From contig BQJG01000018.1 in assembly GCA_021604585.1 (NCBI GenBank), forward strand, positions 1-53,653: a stretch of 53,653 nucleotides of DNA, read 5' to 3'. The notes beneath the pieces are model-generated. The model ran no database searches. It was given only the letters and a program-made list of their open reading frames with translations, and was not told the origin of the DNA. Of the stretch, positions 51,528 through 53,653 are shown piece by piece. The DNA is from Hyphococcus sp. (GTDB lineage Bacteria; Pseudomonadota; Alphaproteobacteria; Caulobacterales; Parvularculaceae). Both the position numbers and the translations under genes were made by a program. How positions within the stretch are numbered: the stretch's first letter is position 1; each line of letters starts with the position of its first letter.

Positions 51528-51792
51528 AACACATAACGCACGAATTTCATTATCAAATCCGCGAAATGTCTCCATTCGCAACGATGTGAAAACGATAATC
51601 TGCGCGGCTAAATTAGGAGCTTGCGCGCTTTGGTGGATGGATTACGCACCTGCGAAATGAAATTTCCCGCGGGTTTATCAAAAAATGGCGAAAAACGTCG
51701 CTTCTCTCACGCCAAAAAAGCGAACGCCAACGACTCGCTTCTTGGTTAACGGGAGCGATGTTGCGCGCGGCGTGACAAAGTTTGGAATATCT

Positions 51793-51908
51793 CTTCCCCC
51801 GCTTGCGGGGGAAGTGCCCCGAAGGGGCGATGGGGGTTCTTTGGCGTCAATGAAACCCCCTCCGTCAGCTTCGCTGACACCTCCCCCATTTGCATGGGGG
51901 AGGAGAAG
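51793..51908. repeat. Hairpin-rich repeat, copy 2 (inverted relative to copy 1)
   Basis: It begins CTTCCCCCGCTTGCGGGGG plus AAG and ends with the palindrome CTCCCCCATTTGCATGGGGG plus AG, the reverse order of the copy at 46464-46593. Inner stems are GCCCCGAAGGGGC and GTCAGCTTCGCTGAC. The rest of the gap 51528-51937 shows no gene; the promoter of fdsGBA should be in 51528-51792. Confidence 0.8.
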
Positions 51909-51937
51909 CATCGCGCGCAGGATGAAACCGCAAAGAC

Positions 51938-52765
51938 CTACAACCGCGCGGCGTGCCAGCGCAGATGATCCTCAATAAACGTCGCGATGAAATAATAGGA
52001 GTGGTCGTAGCCCTCCTGCATGCGCAAGATGACTTCCTGTCCGGCTTGCTGCGCGGCGTGCGTGAACAGCTCCGGCTGCAACTGTTCGGCGAGGAAATTA
52101 TCCGCCGTTCCCTGATCGATGAGAATCTCGGCTTTGCTGGGGCGCGCCGCGACCAGCCGCGTTGCGTCATAACCGGCCCATTTGCTCTCGTCGTTCCCGA
52201 GATAATTCGACAGCGCTTTCTTGCCCCAGGGAACCTCGGACGGCGCAACGATCGGCGAGAACGCAGAACAGGTTTTGAACTGCTCCGGGTTTTTGAGGTG
52301 GATCGTCATCGCGCCGTGACCGCCCATGGAGTGTCCGAAAATTCCGGCGCGCGATGCATCAACCGGAAATTCTTTCTCGATCAGCGCCGGCAATTCGCGG
52401 GTGATGTAGGAATACATTTTGTAGTGCTTCGACCACGGCGCTTCGGTCGCATCCACATAGAACCCGGCGCCGAGCCCGAAGTCGTAAGCCTTGTCCGGGT
52501 CGTCGGGCACGCCCTCACCCCTCGGCGATGTGTCCGGCGCGACGATGACGAGGCCTAACTCCGATGCAACGCGCTGCGCACCCGCTTTAGAGATGAAATT
52601 TTCTTCGGTGCAGGTCAGCCCCGACAGCCAGTAGAGCACCGGGAACGGTCCCTTCCCGGGTGGCGTATAGACCGCAAATTTCATCGCGCAGCAAAGCACG
52701 TCGGACGTGTGGGCATAAATGCCCTGCGTCCCGCCGAAGGATTTTGTTGAGGAGAGTTGTTTCAT
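51938..52765 (-). CDS. fghA: S-formylglutathione hydrolase
   Basis: FghA splits S-formylglutathione into formate and glutathione, the second step of glutathione-dependent formaldehyde oxidation. The 275-residue alpha/beta hydrolase has the nucleophile in FGHSMGGHGAM, the oxyanion side WLSGLTCTEENF, and the His in EGYDHSYYF. It lies downstream of adhC with a foreign-looking gene between. Its product formate feeds FdsGBA and Fhs. Confidence 0.96.
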   Translation of the reverse strand: MKQLSSTKSFGGTQGIYAHTSDVLCCAMKFAVYTPPGKGPFPVLYWLSGLTCTEENFISKAGAQRVASELGLVIVAPDTSPRGEGVPDDPDKAYDFGLGAGFYVDATEAPWSKHYKMYSYITRELPALIEKEFPVDASRAGIFGHSMGGHGAMTIHLKNPEQFKTCSAFSPIVAPSEVPWGKKALSNYLGNDESKWAGYDATRLVAARPSKAEILIDQGTADNFLAEQLQPELFTHAAQQAGQEVILRMQEGYDHSYYFIATFIEDHLRWHAARL

Positions 52766-52785
52766 AAAATTGTCTAACCAATCGC

Positions 52786-53403
52786 CTAATTATAGGCTCT
52801 GTCAAATTCCTCGTCGATAATTGAAATGATAGCCGCAGAATCTAGCACAGTGTACGCGTGCGCTAGGACCTCAGTTGAACTAGCGTCCACAAAGTAACTT
52901 TCTTCTTTAGAAAACTTTTTCCCGCGAGCCCGGAACACGCCCAGCCCGCTCCAAGGCGCTTGGTGGTGCCCATGCACAATATCATGTCGAAAGTTGATAC
53001 TCGGCTGCGCTTTGCTAACTGCAAATTGAATAAACTCCTTGCCCTCACTTCCAATCACAGCTGAAATTTGTTCTACAAGTATATGCTCCAATAAGATTTT
53101 AATTTCAGTTTTCAGTGGTCGACTTTGTCCTGGCAAATCAACGATCTGGTTTTTCTCAAAACTGGCTAGCCAAAAATTAGCGCGCCGTAACTTCTCTTCA
53201 TAAAGCGAACAGCTCCAAATCAGAAATCCATAAGCCCGCAATAAACTGTCTTTTGGGAATTTCCGTGTCTCACTTCCAAAACTCGTAAAGTCGCCGCGCT
53301 GCGACCGAAGCCAATTTTTAGAATCAAACTTATGGCTTTCAAACTCATACTCAAGACGCGTACTAATCGTTTTGATTTCAACGCTCTGAAAAATGCTACT
53401 CAC
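52786..53403 (-). CDS. HEPN-like protein of unknown function
   Basis: The 205-residue product is rich in Lys, Glu, Phe and Ser and looks AT-richer than the genes around it. Near residue 139 it reads FRHDIVHGHH: R-x4-H followed by G, the pattern of HEPN RNase active sites (RNxxVHG). The rest is predicted mainly helical. It begins at the GTG at 53401-53403; ribosome site is weak, and the frame is open 19 codons further, overlapping adhC. It sits 19-20 bases from both adhC and fghA, on the same strand, so it is part of that transcript. HEPN assignment is motif-based only; no partner (MNT or antitoxin) is adjacent. Confidence 0.6.
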   Translation of the reverse strand: MSSIFQSVEIKTISTRLEYEFESHKFDSKNWLRSQRGDFTSFGSETRKFPKDSLLRAYGFLIWSCSLYEEKLRRANFWLASFEKNQIVDLPGQSRPLKTEIKILLEHILVEQISAVIGSEGKEFIQFAVSKAQPSINFRHDIVHGHHQAPWSGLGVFRARGKKFSKEESYFVDASSTEVLAHAYTVLDSAAIISIIDEEFDRAYN

Positions 53404-53422
53404 GATTGACTCGTTTTCAAAT

Positions 53423-53653
53423 CTAAAAAACCACCACGCTCCGGATGCTCTTGCCCTCATGCATCAGATCGAAAGCCTTGTTGATGTCTTCGAGCGGCAT
53501 GGTGTGGGTGATCAGCGGGTCGATCTGAATTTTCTTGTCCATATACCAGTCGACGACTTTGGGCGTATCGGTGCGCCCGCGCGCGCCGCCGAACGCGGTG
53601 CCTTTCCAGACCCGGCCCGTCACCAGCTGGAACGGGCGGGTCGAGATTTCCTT
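53423..53653 (-). CDS. adhC: S-(hydroxymethyl)glutathione dehydrogenase / class III alcohol dehydrogenase, C-terminal part
   Basis: Only the last 76 residues are in the window; the frame is open to the right edge. The sequence GRVWKGTAFGGARGRTDTPK and the end HEGKSIRSVVVF are typical of class III zinc alcohol dehydrogenases (glutathione-dependent formaldehyde dehydrogenase). It makes S-formylglutathione for FghA. The zinc ligands are outside the window. Confidence 0.92.
   Translation of the reverse strand, partial: KEISTRPFQLVTGRVWKGTAFGGARGRTDTPKVVDWYMDKKIQIDPLITHTMPLEDINKAFDLMHEGKSIRSVVVF

Overview
The window reads as chromosome of an alphaproteobacterium, probably near Caulobacterales or Parvularculales. 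The basis is gene content: a SigF/NrsF sigma system of the Caulobacter type, an FdsGBA formate dehydrogenase, PutA, a Psp operon and alphaproteobacterial gene orders. This placement is inference; no marker comparison was possible. Coding density is high and most operons lie on the minus strand.

Region 1 (1-4924) is housekeeping: the 5' end of ccmF, an M14 carboxypeptidase, aspS, rnd and an initiator tRNA-fMet gene.

Region 2 (about 4879-18269) is a genomic island of about 13.3 kb inserted at the 3' end of that tRNA. It is bounded by a 52-bp imperfect repeat of the tRNA 3' half, and a tyrosine recombinase next to the right boundary is broken by two in-frame stops and a catalytic Arg-to-Leu change. 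The cargo starts with sigF-nrsF, followed by a bufferin-type RiPP operon: DUF2282 precursor bufA, a TonB-dependent receptor, MNIO enzyme bufB, partner bufC and DoxX-like bufD. A YeeE/YedE transporter, two more DoxX-like proteins, an AhpD-like protein, a DUF547 protein, an exported methyltransferase-like protein and small unknown genes come after. Two promoter elements of the form GTAAC(C/T)-N16-CGAA lie exactly upstream of sigF and of bufA. The island therefore looks like a self-contained, autoregulated, metal-responsive bufferin system. The TonB-dependent receptor between precursor and maturase is its most unusual part.

Region 3 (18297-31705) is mostly core: Ppx/GppA phosphatase, a complete phage-shock locus (pspF divergent from a small gene, pspA, pspB, pspC with a natural His8 tract, and another small gene, with a sigma-54 promoter), a 2OG-Fe(II) oxygenase, phhA with a divergent Lrp-type regulator and a palindrome between them, an EF-hand protein, a sterol desaturase family protein, ndk, and the fatty-acid oxidation pair fadJ-thiolase.

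Region 4 (31908-37726) holds putA and a LytS/LytTR-type two-component system.

Region 5 (37723-53653) is a one-carbon and molybdenum block. The pathway adhC-fghA-fdsGBA turns formaldehyde into CO2 and NADH, fhs diverts formate into tetrahydrofolate, and fdhD, mobA, moeA, moaC, moaB, moaE, moaD and moaA make and insert the molybdenum cofactor that FdsA needs. Two inverted copies of a hairpin-rich repeat bracket fdsGBA. A divergent gene with a HEPN-like RHDIVH motif sits between adhC and fghA.
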